In this document: piece after piece, positions 10,073 through 21,773 of the stretch
Position numbering within the stretch: the stretch's first letter is position 1
Layout of the letters: each line of letters opens with the position of its first letter
Origin: Candidatus Synoicihabitans palmerolidicus
Lineage (GTDB): Bacteria; Verrucomicrobiota; Verrucomicrobiia; Opitutales; Opitutaceae
Length of the DNA stretch: 64,000 bases
Reading direction: 5' to 3'
NCBI GenBank assembly: GCA_020809425.1
Contig: JAGGDC010000002.1
Span: forward strand, 1-64,000
Notes under the pieces: model-generated
Told to the model about the DNA's origin: nothing
Databases searched by the model: none
What the model saw: the letters and a program-made list of their open reading frames with translations, nothing else
Made by a program: the position numbers and the translations under genes

Positions 10073-10930
10073 GCAACGACGAGCAGGTAGCAATCGCAAC
10101 AGGCATCGCCCCGATGCTGTGAATGGGGTGCTCGAAAAGTGCCGGCAACTCGATTGGGAAATGACCCTCCTCGAAAATTTGGCTCCGCTTACCAATCGAT
10201 AGGGCCCCAGGCATGCCCATGAGTCCTTTCGCTCGCCGAAGATGAGAACGTATCAGGATAAAAGCCTTCCTTGCTCTTGGCTGCAGCGGTTGGCGGAATA
10301 CGCTCAACGTATGGTGCCGAACTGTCGGGCAATGGTATTCGATTCGTTGCCGAATCGCCGGAGCATTTTGGAGGCATCTAAAAACAAGCAACCGCGCCAC
10401 GTGCGGGGTTGTTTGAAAAGTGGAAAATTCTCCCCCCCTCCTCGAATTCTCCCCCCCTCCCCGTTGCCTCTCGAATGGGTCGACGAAAGTCGCAATTGAA
10501 CTCCTACCTTTGATCGAAGATGCAACCGCTAGTTGGATCAATCTCCGTTGGGGCCTTCCGCTCACGGAAAACTCCATGGCGCATTTCGCGCTCGACCTGA
10601 ATCGTTTGGTGGCCCTCCACCGCGACCCGAATGCGATATTCGTGCGGGACCACATCGCTGATTCCCGCGTCGGCGCGGACTGGGAGGTAACGAATCGCTA
10701 GCGACGCCAGAAGACCCATTCTGAGCCTTGAACCGGCACGAGCGTGTGTAGAAGCAACGGGGACAAGTCCGTTCCGAAGCACAGTGCGAGCAGGCACTGG
10801 AGCGGCGACGTCGGTATCGAACTACTCGGCGGGTTCACGCCCATGCGATGCGCATCGCTGCGGCTATCGCCAGAAATTATCGAAAAATAACTCGTTCTCA
10901 TTCACCGATTCCTGCTTTTTTATCTAGTTC
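10073..10930 (+). pseudogene. degraded coding region upstream of the TIR gene
   Basis: Protein-like stretches appear in successive plus frames without a common reading frame: VNGVLEKCRQLDWEMTLLEN near 10119-10201, WINLRWGLPLTENSMAHFAL then DLNRLVALHRDPNAIFVRDH near 10530-10700, and IELLGGFTPMRCASLRLSPE near 10816-10888. A 19-bp imperfect tandem duplication (AATTCTCCCCCCCTCC units at 10426 and 10445) sits in the middle. I read this as one or two decayed genes of unknown function rather than intergenic DNA. Confidence 0.4.
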
Positions 10931-13033
10931 ATGGATACTGCGCCCCACCACGTATTCTTCTCTTATTCTCGTGAGGATAACAAACACCCCGTTGACGACG
11001 AAGGACACGGCTGGGTTACCGCACTCTATCACGATCTCAAGGAGCGCCATCGCCGCTATTCTGGACGGGAGCTGAATATCTTTTTTGACCAAGAGTCGCT
11101 TGAGCTCGGCAAAGACTGGCGGCGCGCACTCGGAGCGGGCATCCGGGAGTCAAATCTCTTCCTCGCTTTCCTGTCGCCTAACTACCTCACGGGTGACAAC
11201 TGCATTTGGGAGTGGGAATAGTATCTCTTGCGCGAGCATTCGTCGGCGCGAGGTGACGACGGCTTGGTGCCGATCTATTTCGTTGCTCCCCGCGAGATGC
11301 GCCCGGCCGAAGGCCAGCGCATCGCGGCTTGGCTCGATGCCATGCACGTGAAGTTTCCGTGGTTCAATCCTCGTGCCACCGATATCGTGGTCGAAGACGA
11401 GCAACGTTACCGGGACTTCGCGGCCGACATCCACCGCCGTAACCGCACGGAGATCCTGGAACTCCAACCTTGGGCCGAAGAAGGGCCCAAGGTGCTCAAG
11501 CAAATCGATGCGGCCGCGCGTAGTGCTGCACTCAAGGTCCAGTCGCGCGACTGGACCGAAGACGAGCGTCCTCTTTCGGAGCGTCTCGACTCCATCGACC
11601 GCTACATTTCCCACTGCCTCGCACCCGCTGATCTCGCTCCGGGCAACCTCAATCGTAGCCAAAGCACCTTCGTCGGTCGCCACGCTCAGTTAGGCCAACT
11701 GCACACCATCATTCGAAAAGGTGGAGCGCAGGTTGGAGGCCGCGGAAGTGGCGGGCGAGGGATGATCGCCGCTTCCCACGGTTTGGGTGGTCTGGGCAAG
11801 TCAGCCTTGGCTCGGCAATATGCGCATGCATATGCGGAGTATTTTGCGGCGGGCGGCACTTGGGAGCTACGATGTGCCGGCGAGACCAAGATCGGGCAGG
11901 TGCTACTCCAGTTGCTGGATAACCCAGATGGCGTTAAGACTGTTGAAAGGGAAGTGGACCTATCCCTCGAGCTGCACGAGGCTCAGAGAGCCAACAGTAG
12001 TTTAGCGGCCAAGGCGGTCGTGGCGCATCTTCGCGAACTTACGATGCGTCGCTGCGATATCGTGAGAGAACGTCTCGCCCGGCACTCTGAGCGCCACAGT
12101 GGCGATAGTAATTTTGCGACCCTCGATCAGCCGCGCCTGTTACTTATCCTAGACAACGTGGATCAGCCTGAGCTGCTGTCCAAATCACAGGTCAAATTAT
12201 TGTCTGCTGAGGACTGGCTGGAAATCATCGTGACCAGCCGCCTCCATCCCGGAAAGTTTGGTGAGGATGCTCGCACTTTCCACAGCGTCGAAGTTGATGG
12301 GCTGCCCGAGAGCGACGCGTTGCAGCTGCTTCGCGAGTTGCAACCCGAGCAACGTTTCCCGGAAGGTGAAGAAAACGAGCAGGCCGCCCTTGAGATTGTG
12401 CGCTTGCTGGGCGGCTACACGTTGGCGATCGAATTGGTAGGCGCCTACATGAAAACCAAACCGCGAACCTTTCCTCCGACTCGAATGCTGGAGCAATTGC
12501 GCACCGACGGAGTAGCGCTGAAGGTGGACGCCTATGCCGCCGATCCGGACGTGAAGAATAAGATCGAAGACGAAGACTACCGGGGCCGCACGATCGGGTC
12601 TCTGGTCGCGTCGAGCATGGCCTAGGTAAGCCAACCGGCTCGGACTGCGCTTCATTTTGCTAGTTTTCTCATGCCGGACTCGATCCCGGTGGAATGGATA
12701 CGCACCCTCACGGCGCAGGCGCATCCGGATGCCGGCTTGACGGAGGACGAAGGAGCATGGGCGGAGTTATGGAACGAATTGCACGATCTTCGGTTATGGC
12801 ATCCAGTGGAAAACCCAGAGTGCGATAAGCAAGGTCTCGCCGTGTGGCCCCAGCTCGTTCGCATTCACCGCATTGTTGGCGAACACGTAAGATCTGCTGC
12901 CGGCCCTGAGCGATGGTCGGAAATTGAGGTATTTCTTGATCAGCTTACGACCGAGTTTGAACAGCGGGAAGGAAACGAAAACGCCGACCATCTGAGGAGG
13001 CAGCATCCTTGGCTGCTGGAACAGTTCGAATAG
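10931..13033 (+). pseudogene. TIR-NB-ARC (STAND) protein with two in-frame amber codons
   Basis: One frame of 701 codons interrupted by TAG at 11219-11221 and TAG at 12623-12625. Residues 1-100 form a TIR domain (VFFSYSREDNKH start, NIFFDQESLELGKDWRRAL, FLAFLSPNYL). The middle is an NB-ARC NTPase: P-loop GLGGLGKSALA, Walker B LLLILDNVDQ, sensor VTSR, and LLGGYTLAIELVGAYM in the GLPL position. The part after the second TAG (ARTALHFASFLMPDSIPVEW) fits the helical segment that follows NB-ARC. TIR-STAND proteins can act in antiphage defence by NAD depletion after sensing. Here the protein would be cut into three pieces, so it is probably dead unless the stops are read through or are sequence errors. 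It ends without the long repeat sensor seen in many family members. Confidence 0.85.
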
Positions 13034-13199
13034 CTTTTAGCTCCTCAATCCCTTAAGGGGATAGTTATTTCGCCAGTGCTCCTACGATCGGTGAATGTTT
13101 CGGTGGAGTATGAAGGGGACCACGGTTCACCAAACCGAGCTAAAGCCTGTCCAGCGGGCGCAAGTCGTTGGTGATAAGCTGTAAGCGTGATAAAAAAGA

Positions 13200-13232
13200 G
13201 GCCTAAATCGGGAGTAAATCCTGGTTTAGGCC
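13200..13232 (+). promoter_or_regulatory. hairpin upstream of transposase, IS copy D
   Basis: GGCCTAAA pairs with TTTAGGCC, with an inner GGGA/TCCT pairing, about 20 bp before the transposase start. The same place in copy A (18234-18264) forms GCCGAA/TTCGGC instead, so paired bases change together. Such hairpins can limit transposase expression from outside transcripts. Confidence 0.5.
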
Positions 13233-13250
13233 CAAAAACGGCGTCTATGA

Positions 13251-14741
13251 TTGGGTGTGAAACTAATACACAAAGCCGTCGGAGATGAAATTGCCCTGCA
13301 GAGCTGGCTGCGTCCAGCGCTTACGACTGTCGGGCCGAACAAAGATTACGGGCAGTTTCGCGAGCCGCTCGATGCGGTGGACCGAGTGCTGCGAGCCAGT
13401 CACCTTGAATCGATGGCGATGGACTTCGCGCGGGTGGGCTTCGAGTCGGTCGACGCCGGGCAGCTGCGCCGTCGCCTGGAGTTCGCGCGCAAGGCGCTGC
13501 GGGTGCATGTGTTGCGTATGCTGTTGGGAAACATGCCTTTTCGGCAACTCTCGCGCACGATTGAGGGCATCAAGGGCGTTTCCAAGAGCGTGTTGGAGCG
13601 AGCTTCGCAGTGCTTTACCGCCGAACCGGTGCGGTGGATGGGTCAGGTGTTTATCGAGATGGTCGCCGAGGCGGACCGGGCGGCCGAACTCGGTCTGGCC
13701 GAGCCGCAGTCGATGGAGACGTGCCTGGTGGACTCGACGTGCTGGCCCACCAACATCCACTTTCCGGTGGATTGGGTGCTGCTGCGCGATGTGAGCCGAA
13801 CCCTGCTCAAGGCGGTGATCCTGATCCGCCGGGCCGGCATGCGTGCACGCATGCCGGCGGAGCCGGAGGTCTTCGCCCGACAGATGAACCGGCTGTGCAT
13901 TGAGATGACGCACACCCGACGGCGTGCGAATGCCAAACGAGCGCGCAAGCAGGTGCTACGCAAGATGAAGCGACTGTTGCGCACCATCGGTGAACACGCC
14001 CAGCGACACCGCAACCGCCTGGACCAAGCGTATGCGTCGACCCACACCTCCGCGCGACAGGCCGCTCGCATCGTCAAACGCATCGTCGAACGCATCGTCG
14101 AACGCATCGACGAACGCATCGACGCGATGTTGGCTCAGATGCCCGCAACGATCAACCAGGCCCACGAACGCATCATCGGCGCGCGACCAGTGCCCAACGC
14201 CGAGAAGATCCTCCGCGTCTACGAACCCGACGTGCAGACCGTGGTCCGGGGCAAGGCGTCCGGCGCGGTCGAGTTTGGCAACACCCTCATGATCAGTGAG
14301 AACGTGACGGGGTTGATCACCGATTGGCAGTTGTATCAGGGAATGACTCCGGCCGAATGGCGTCAGTTCGACCTGAGCCTCGAGCGCCAGAATCAGTTCG
14401 ACCTGAGCACGCCGATCACCGCCGCGGGCACCGACCGGGGCTTCTCGACCAAGCGGATGCGTCAGATCCTGGCCGCTGCGGGCATCTACGACGCGACCTG
14501 CCCGCGCGATCCTCAAGAACTGAAGCAACGTATGCCGGAACCAAAGGTCATCCAATTGCAACGCCGCCGGGCCTCGACTGAGGCCCGCATTGCCATCCTC
14601 AAGCAGCGTCAAGGCAAGCGTTTGCGGGCCAAGGGCTTTATGCACCGCTACCTTACGGTAGCATGGAGCGTCCTCGGCCACAACCTCTGGCTGATCGCCA
14701 GACTGCTGGCCGACCAGCCGCCACTGGCCCAAGCGGCCTGA
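13251..14741 (+). CDS. DDE transposase of IS copy D
   Basis: 496 codons. Contains CLVDSTCWPTNIHFPVDWVL (first catalytic Asp region), a long basic helical insert, then EKILRVYEPDVQTVVRGKAS and a C-terminal TDRGFSTKRM block with ASTEARIAILKQRQGKRLRA. This plan (DST..NIHFP.D and RGKA..EFG) resembles transposases grouped with ISNCY/IS5-like elements; I cannot assign the exact family. Residues 270-300 contain a short tandem expansion (repeated 12-bp units reading RIVE/RIDE) absent from the other copies. Catalysis would be cut-and-paste or copy transposition of its own ends. Confidence 0.8.
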   Translation: MGVKLIHKAVGDEIALQSWLRPALTTVGPNKDYGQFREPLDAVDRVLRASHLESMAMDFARVGFESVDAGQLRRRLEFARKALRVHVLRMLLGNMPFRQLSRTIEGIKGVSKSVLERASQCFTAEPVRWMGQVFIEMVAEADRAAELGLAEPQSMETCLVDSTCWPTNIHFPVDWVLLRDVSRTLLKAVILIRRAGMRARMPAEPEVFARQMNRLCIEMTHTRRRANAKRARKQVLRKMKRLLRTIGEHAQRHRNRLDQAYASTHTSARQAARIVKRIVERIVERIDERIDAMLAQMPATINQAHERIIGARPVPNAEKILRVYEPDVQTVVRGKASGAVEFGNTLMISENVTGLITDWQLYQGMTPAEWRQFDLSLERQNQFDLSTPITAAGTDRGFSTKRMRQILAAAGIYDATCPRDPQELKQRMPEPKVIQLQRRRASTEARIAILKQRQGKRLRAKGFMHRYLTVAWSVLGHNLWLIARLLADQPPLAQAA

Positions 14742-14954
14742 GGTTATCACCAAAATTACTCCGTCACGATGCCCACCCGGATCACCGGAGGGCTTCGCGT
14801 GGCTGCGCTCCGGAGCACATCCGCATTGAGGATTCCTTCACGCAACGTATTTGCGTTTCAAGAGGTGGAATCCGCTCTTTCCGCTTCATAATCCTGTGAG
14901 CGAAAATCTCCTCACGATCCTACGCACGAAAATCGGAGTAAATGGGACAGGCTC

Positions 14955-15613
14955 CATCTACGTCCACTCCAAAGGCTCGGTTAAGAAGGAGTTGATCGCT
15001 TATTTGCGGCGCAAGAAGCCCCTGCGCAGTCCCTCCCCCCGCGCCAAGGGCAAGCTCTCGGGCCAGTTGCCGGGCGCGATCAATATCGGCGAGCGACCCG
15101 CTGAGGTGGAGCGCCGGGAGGTGCCCGGACACTGGAAGGCCGACTTGGTCATGGGTGCGGGCAATCGCACCGCCATTTTGGTCATCACCGAACGGGTCTC
15201 CCGCTACGTGATGATCGTCCCGTTGGGCGGCGCCAAAGACGCGATCAGCGTCGCCCGCGCTCTCATCCGGGCCTTCAAACGCCTGCCCGCCCACCTGCGC
15301 AAGACCCTCACCTACGACAACGGCCGCTAAATGGCCCAACATGCCGCCTTCTCCCTTGCCACAAAAGTGGCGGTCTACTTCTGCAATCCACACAGCCCTT
15401 GGCAGCGCGGTGCGGGCGCGCATATCACCGGTCTGATCCGGGAATACTTCCCTAAAGGCATCGACTTTAACACCGTCACCAAAGGCCAAATCGCCAAAGC
15501 GGAGTGGCTACTCAATAATCGCCCTCGCATCGTACTCGACGGACAGTCTTCCCGCTGAAGTCTTTCATGCTATTATACAAGAACCTGTGCACTAGCCGCT
15601 TGACGCCGCCCTT
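14955..15613 (+). pseudogene. IS30-family remnant A (5' truncated)
   Basis: Begins exactly at the right end of IS copy D with the CATCTACGTCC sequence internal to full IS30 copies. It carries the C-terminal part of the IS30 transposase (SGQLPGAINIGERPAEVERR, YDNGR, NPHSPWQRG). A TAA at 15328-15330 replaces the GAA found in both other copies (YDNGREM), a G-to-T change at a residue beside the catalytic motif. A further frameshift follows near 15550. The right end (GACGCCGCCCTT) lies 15 bp from the stop codon of the recombinase gene. Confidence 0.85.
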
Positions 15614-15627
15614 TTGGGTTTTGATGT

Positions 15628-16587
15628 TTATGATCTTGGGTGAGCTTGCGCGTGAATGTCCTTAAGCCTAGCGATACTGACATGGGTATAAATTTGAGTC
15701 GTCGCTAAATTCGCATGACCCAACAACTCCTGCACTAAACGAAGATCTGCTCCGGCGTTTAATAGATGCGTGGCGTAACTATGCCGCAGTTTGTGTGGCG
15801 TCAGGTCCAACGGAAGATCTCCCAATGCTAGATAACGTTTCAACAGAAGCTGGATCGTCCGAGGCGGAGGCGCGACTCCGGCTCGATTAACCACGACGGG
15901 GGAATCGAAAGTCGCATCTGCATAAAAATCCATTTTCCATCGCTTTAGCACTGCCAATGCCACTTTTCCCAGTGGGCACATACGTTCTTTGCCTCCCTTT
16001 CCTAATATTCGAGCGGAGCCACTCATCAAATCGATCGCCCCCCACTTGAGTGCACACAACTCACTGACTCTAAGACCACCTCCGTAAAGGAGCTCCATGA
16101 TCAATCGATCCCGCCACGCCGTAAATGGGTCGATCGTCTCGTTCGCCAGTAACCGATCAGGTCCCAGTAAAAGTCGCTTGATCTGCAGTTCGCTTAGGAA
16201 TATCGGCAATTTCTTTTCCAATGTAGGCAAAGGAATGCCGGTACACGGATTTCGCATCAGCCGCCCGCGGGCGATCCAAAACCGAAAAAAGACCCTCAAT
16301 CCTGAGACGTGCAAGTGCAGGGTGCGGCGGTCAAATCTTCGCTGCGCCTCAATGACAAAATCCCGCATCTCACGACGCGTAAGTTCGTCAAAAGGTTTTT
16401 CGTCAATTTTGGCTGATTTCAGCCATATGAAAAAGTCCACAAACGCGTGCTGATAATTTCGCATCGTATATGCGGAATAACGTCTTTCTTTCGTGAGCCA
16501 AACGACGAAGGGATCAAGCCAATCACGCGAGATCTCCGCAGGTAATTCACCCTGGTTAGGATTCGTCGAGGGATTGTTCAACGTCAT
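15628..16587 (-). CDS. tyrosine recombinase XerC/XerD-like
   Basis: 320 codons from the ATG at 16587. N-terminal SAM-like domain ([20 protein letters not shown]) and C-terminal catalytic domain with the full set of residues: Arg in [18 protein letters not shown], His-x-x-Arg in [26 protein letters not shown] supplying the second His and the nucleophilic Tyr. Family role: resolution of chromosome dimers at dif; a length near 300 fits XerC/D rather than a phage integrase. The start was chosen because it gives a normal N-terminus and overlaps the mazG stop by about 30 bp, a typical translational coupling. Which Xer paralogue it is cannot be told. Confidence 0.9.
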   Translation of the reverse strand: MTLNNPSTNPNQGELPAEISRDWLDPFVVWLTKERRYSAYTMRNYQHAFVDFFIWLKSAKIDEKPFDELTRREMRDFVIEAQRRFDRRTLHLHVSGLRVFFRFWIARGRLMRNPCTGIPLPTLEKKLPIFLSELQIKRLLLGPDRLLANETIDPFTAWRDRLIMELLYGGGLRVSELCALKWGAIDLMSGSARILGKGGKERMCPLGKVALAVLKRWKMDFYADATFDSPVVVNRAGVAPPPRTIQLLLKRYLALGDLPLDLTPHKLRHSYATHLLNAGADLRLVQELLGHANLATTQIYTHVSIARLKDIHAQAHPRS

Positions 16588-17221
16588 GCATGACCTTATC
16601 TGCATAGCGGCGAAGAGCACCTTCCGAGTCCAAGCCTTTGCTCCTGGCCGCCGCGCACAATACGAATAGCTCCCGCCCCAATACGGCATCGTCCAACTCC
16701 TCCGAAAGCGCTTCGACGGCTTCAGACTGTACCGACGGCGGTCGTGGAAGTTGTTTTTTCAGAATCTGTTTCCACACTGCTTCAGCCAACATGGTAGCCG
16801 GCAATCGAGGTGGCTGCGGCTTGAAGGATCCAGTGGCTACTGGACCATTTTTCTTTTCCTGTGCCTTTATTTCCTCCCATTTGGTGAGGACTTGATCCGA
16901 GGTACTGAGTCGATCTCCTTCCCCGAAAACGTGTGGGTGGCGACGGAGGAGTTTCTCGTTCACCTCATGGGCTACATCATCCAAATCAAAGTCGCCTCGT
17001 TCTTCGGCGATTTGAGCATGGAAGTAGACCTGAATCAGCACGTCTCCCAGCTCCTCCCGCATGTGAGCCATATCTTCTCGATCAATAGTCTCAATCAATT
17101 CGCTCACCTCATCGATCAAACAGCGCACCAAGGACTGATGGGACTGTTCTTGATCCCAAGGACACCCGCCAGGGGCCCGCAATCGCGCAATCGTCAAACG
17201 TAACTCGTGCAAACCGCTCAT
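16556..17221 (-). CDS. mazG: nucleoside triphosphate pyrophosphohydrolase MazG
   Basis: 221 codons, all-alpha NTP-PPase that hydrolyses (d)NTPs to monophosphates and PPi. The first domain carries [20 protein letters not shown] and then [20 protein letters not shown] with [20 protein letters not shown], the metal-binding EExxE and ExxD motifs. HPHVFGEGD is the usual end of the domain. The C-terminal half is a shorter second domain. It is upstream of, and overlaps, the xer gene on the same strand, so the two are probably co-transcribed from the divergent promoter region shared with trpC. Confidence 0.93.
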   Translation of the reverse strand: MSGLHELRLTIARLRAPGGCPWDQEQSHQSLVRCLIDEVSELIETIDREDMAHMREELGDVLIQVYFHAQIAEERGDFDLDDVAHEVNEKLLRRHPHVFGEGDRLSTSDQVLTKWEEIKAQEKKNGPVATGSFKPQPPRLPATMLAEAVWKQILKKQLPRPPSVQSEAVEALSEELDDAVLGRELFVLCAAARSKGLDSEGALRRYADKVMHDVEQSLDES

Positions 17222-17347
17222 GGGACATGACTAAAACAGGTCCGAAGCGAAACACACGAAAAAGATGCGAAGTCAGACTCCATCCTCGTCATCTAAAAAT
17301 TCCTTGCTGGTTTTTGTTCAGCGGCTGTGTTTCGTGAGGGCTGAATT

Positions 17348-18148
17348 ATGGGCGACAAACTAGTAGAAATCATGGCGTGGAAACGGCAGGAAATCGCGCC
17401 CTTGATGCGCTCGGTTTCACTGCAACAATTGGCCGAGCTCAACGCCTCGCTGCCTCCCGTACCTTCGTTCGCAAACCACCTTCGCCGGCAAAACGGTGAT
17501 CTCGCGATAATTGCGGAAATCAAACGTCGATCCCCTTCCGCGGGAACGATCGCGACAGGCGTAAATGCCCCGGATCAGGCAATCCGGTATCAAGCGGCCG
17601 GAGCAGACTGCTTGTCTGTGTTGACCGATCAAAAATTCTTTGGAGGCTCCCTCGACGACCTCGAATCCGTGGTGTCCAAATTTTCCGATCACCCCCCTGC
17701 CGTGCCCTGCCTACGCAAGGACTTCATGGTTCACCCCATTCAAGTGCACGAGGCCAGACGCGCCGGTGCCAGTGCCATTCTCATCATAGTTCGTGCGCTC
17801 TCTGATTCAGAGATCAGGACCCTCGCCGAGGCCGCCGCCGCTGCCGGCCTCGATGCCTTGTTTGAAATCCACTCCGAACCGGAACTCGCCCGCGCCCTGG
17901 GACAAGGCGCGAAAATCATCGGGGTCAACAATCGTGACTTGGCCATATTCAAAACCGATTTGGCCCTAAGCGAGCGCTTAATCCCGCTCTTCCCTGCCGA
18001 TATCATTGCCGTCAGTGAAAGCGGGATTCATACGCCCACCGACGCACACCGGGCCAAGGCCTACGGAGCGCATGCCGTTTTGGGAGGAGAAGCCTTGATG
18101 AAGTCAGGTGATCCAGCGCAACTCATCACTCAATTTCGATCCGCGTAA
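17348..18148 (+). CDS. trpC: indole-3-glycerol phosphate synthase
   Basis: 266 codons, cytoplasmic TIM barrel that closes CdRP to indole-3-glycerol phosphate in tryptophan synthesis. Visible motifs: IAEIKRRSPSAG (substrate Lys), CLSVLTDQKFFGGS, CLRKDFMVHPIQV (catalytic Lys), IGVNNRDL and AVSESGIHTPTD, ending VLGGEALM. All key residues present and length normal. It stands alone, not in a trp operon, divergent from mazG. A 1.8-kb IS has inserted 27 bp after its stop without harming it. Confidence 0.96.
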   Translation: MGDKLVEIMAWKRQEIAPLMRSVSLQQLAELNASLPPVPSFANHLRRQNGDLAIIAEIKRRSPSAGTIATGVNAPDQAIRYQAAGADCLSVLTDQKFFGGSLDDLESVVSKFSDHPPAVPCLRKDFMVHPIQVHEARRAGASAILIIVRALSDSEIRTLAEAAAAAGLDALFEIHSEPELARALGQGAKIIGVNNRDLAIFKTDLALSERLIPLFPADIIAVSESGIHTPTDAHRAKAYGAHAVLGGEALMKSGDPAQLITQFRSA

Positions 18149-18233
18149 ATCAGACAAAAAAAGCGGCCCAATATAGAGCGTGTCCCACAAGCGCAAGAGG
18201 TTGGCTAATAGGAGGTAGCGTAAAAATAAAGAG

Positions 18234-18264
18234 GCCGAATCCGGGAGAATTTCCTGGTTTCGGC
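18234..18264 (+). promoter_or_regulatory. hairpin upstream of transposase, IS copy A
   Basis: GCCGAA pairs with TTCGGC and CCGGGA with TCCTGG around a GAATT loop. On the opposite strand the hairpin is followed by T-rich sequence, so it could stop transcripts leaving the element leftward or protect the transposase start from read-in. Confidence 0.45.
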
Positions 18265-18289
18265 ACAAAAACGGCGTGTATAATTTGGT

Positions 18290-19788
18290 GTGAACAATAC
18301 TATTGAGGCCGTCGCCCCGGAAGTTGCCCTGCAAACCTGGCTGCGTCCAGACCTGACTCCGGTCGGACCCAACAAAGATTACGCCGCGTTGCGCGATCAA
18401 CTGGCGGGGCTCGACCAGTTGCTGGCTAACAGTCACTTGGAAGCGATGGCCGTGAACTTTGCCCGGGAAAACTGGCGGGGCGACGACGTGGCCGGGTTGC
18501 CGCGCCACCTGCAGTTCGCGCGCAAGGCGCGGCGGGTGCAGGTATTGCGCATGATGCTCGGGAAAATCAGCTTGCGTAAACTTTCCCTGAGCATCGCCTC
18601 CAGCGATCTGTTGGCCGACTTTTGCGGAGCGCGCCGGATCGACGGCATCAAGGGGGTCTCCCAAAGAAAGCGTGCGGGAGCGTGCGTCCAAATGCTTCAC
18701 CGCCGGGCAGGTGCGCAGGATGAGCCAAGTCTTTATCGAGATGTGCGGTGAGGCGGACCGGGCGAGCGAACTGAGACTGGCTGCGGCGCAGCCGATGGAT
18801 ACGTGCCTGGTGGACTCGACCTGCCTGCAGGCCAACATCCCTTTTCCGGTCGACTGGGTGCTCTTTCGCGACGTGAGCCGCACCCCCTGCTCAAGGCGGT
18901 GAAACTGCGCCGTGCAGCGGGGTTGCGGGGTCGGATGCCGACCGAGCCGCCAGTCTTTGCCAAGCAGATGAATCGGTGGTGCATCGCGATGACCCACAGC
19001 CGACGGCGCCGCGATGCGAAGCGGGCCCGCAAGGGCGTGCTCCGCCAGATGAAACGCCTGCTGCGCACCATCGGCGAGCACGCCCGCCGCCACCGCGACC
19101 ACCTCGCCGCCGACTACGCCCGGACCCGCTGCAGTGAGCGCCACCCACCCGCATCATTGCGCGCATCGACGCCAGGCTCGAGCAACTGCCGGCCGCGATC
19201 AACCAGGCCCACGAACGCATCATCGGCGCGCGACCAGTGCCCAACGCCGAGAAGATCCTCCGCGTCTCCGAACCCGACGTGCAGACCGTGGTCCGGGGCA
19301 AGGCGTCCGGCGAGGTCGAGTTTGGCCACACCCTCATGATCAGTGAGCACGTGACGGGGTTGATCACCGATTGGCAGTTGTATCAGGGAATGGCTCCGGC
19401 CGAATGGCGTCAGTTCGACCAGAGCCTTGAGCGCCAGAATCAGTTCGCCCTGAGCACCCCGATCAAAGCGGCGAGCACCGACCGAGGCTTCTCGACCAAA
19501 CGGCTGTGCGAACGCTTGGCCGAAGCCGACATTTATGACGCCACTTGCCCCCGCGCTCCGCAGCAACTGCAACGGCGCATGCAGGAGCCGCAGTTCGTGG
19601 CGCTCCAACATCGCCGGGCTTCGACGGAAGCCCGCATCGCCATCATCAAGCAACGCCAAGGCAAGCGATTGAGTGCCAGAGGCTTCACGAATCGCTACCT
19701 GGCGGTAGGCTGGAGCATCCTCGGTCACAACCTGTGGCTCATCGCCCGACTGCTGGCCGACCAACCACCGCAGGCCCAAGCCGCCTAA
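18290..19788 (+). pseudogene. transposase of IS copy A, frameshifted
   Basis: Same protein family as copy D (EKILRVSEPDVQTVVRGKAS, TDRGFSTKRLCERLAEADIY). The reading frame shifts at TCTCCCAAAG near 18663, at ACCCCC near 18888, and again near 19140. The first two shifts also occur in copies B and C, so they are older than the spread of these copies or are functional; the third is private. Confidence 0.8.
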
Positions 19789-19789
19789 A

Positions 19790-20000
19790 ACCACCAAGCC
19801 TACTCCAACGATGAACAATAAACCGGCTGCCGGAGTTTTCCCTCATGGAAACGATCCAGGCACTGACTGCTGCGACACTGCAATTTAGCCATTAAATTGC
19901 ATCTGCGCGCGCCTACATCCGCCATTGGTAGCCGGAAATCCGCTCAAAAATCGGCTTTCCGGCCCCCCCTTCCAAAAATCAAGGTAAATGGGACACGCTC
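19790..20000 (+). other. structured 3' non-coding region of the 1.8-kb IS
   Basis: Between the transposase stop and the right repeat lie two clear hairpins: GCAATTTA/TAAATTGC and GCCGGAAA/TTTCCGGC (with an inner CCG/CGG pair). The region is nearly identical in copies B (25253-25440) and C (51915-52125), more conserved than non-coding DNA needs to be. Confidence 0.45.
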
Positions 20001-20150
20001 CAGGTAGTGCCGCTCGTGCAGCTGCGCGTCGAACCACTCCTGCTCGGCCGCAGTGGCCATGCGCACCTCCAGGTTTCGATCCCAGCGCTTCTGCTCCGGG
20101 TTTTCGTGCGTCGCTTCCGTTTCCGTTTCACCTTTAGATTGCAACCCACT
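20001..20150 (-). pseudogene. DUF4338 gene remnant
   Basis: About 45 codons on the minus strand: VRMATAAEQEWFDAQLHERH then YL, cut exactly at the right end of IS copy A. The HHYL-like motif is where DUF4338 begins; that domain is found in DruA-type proteins and fused to ISAs1-like transposases. The rest is absent. 20151-20345 holds no gene and is probably the enolase leader. Confidence 0.5.
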
Positions 20151-20327
20151 GAAACAGATCGAAAATCGTCCAAATGGTCTAGCTCAAAGTTACACCGCTG
20201 ACCTTCAATCACTTCACCCGTCACGGGAAAAGACCATGAGATGGCCCCTCGCGCCACTCCGTTTGGACTTCCCTTTAGCTCCCGGTCTGCTTCACTCTTT
20301 TTCCGTCCTTCGTCCAGCGACAACTGA

Positions 20328-21659
<1,332 letters not shown>

Positions 21660-21685
21660 GACCGCTTTCGTTTCTGGCAATTTTC

Positions 21686-21718
21686 AACCGGCGCCCTTGG
21701 AGGCGTCGGTTTTTTTTC
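21686..21718 (+). terminator. rho-independent terminator after enolase
   Basis: AACCGGCGCC pairs with GGCGTCGGTT (one G-T pair) around CTTGGA, followed by a run of T residues. Located 27 bp after the stop. Confidence 0.9.
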
Positions 21719-21773
21719 GCCCCACTTGAATTTACCTGAAACTTTCCAACCCCTCTTGGGTTATCTCACTACC

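Larger units (their letters stand above)
13143..14954 (+). mobile_element. 1.8-kb IS, copy D (intact transposase)
   Basis: About 1812 bp with ends AAGCCTGTCC (left) and GAGCCTGTCC (right, read inward). It is the most divergent of four relatives in the window and the only one with an uninterrupted transposase. No target duplication is seen (CGAGCTA left, CATCTAC right). Its right end sits exactly on the broken IS30 remnant, suggesting a deletion or recombination after insertion. Confidence 0.8.
18176..20000 (+). mobile_element. 1.8-kb IS, copy A
   Basis: 1825 bp bounded by GAGCGTGTCCCA inverted repeats. The flanks CAATATA and CAGGTAG do not match, so no target duplication remains, unlike copies B and C. 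The right end lies inside a DUF4338 remnant. The interior carries a frame-broken transposase (18290-19788) and about 200 bp of non-coding, hairpin-rich sequence before the right repeat. Confidence 0.88.

Noticed and set aside
18650..18680. Programmed frameshift proven for the 1.8-kb IS transposase
   Set aside because: The site TCTCCCAAAG is not a classical slippery heptamer for the shift needed, and copy D works without it. Left as one of two options, not claimed.
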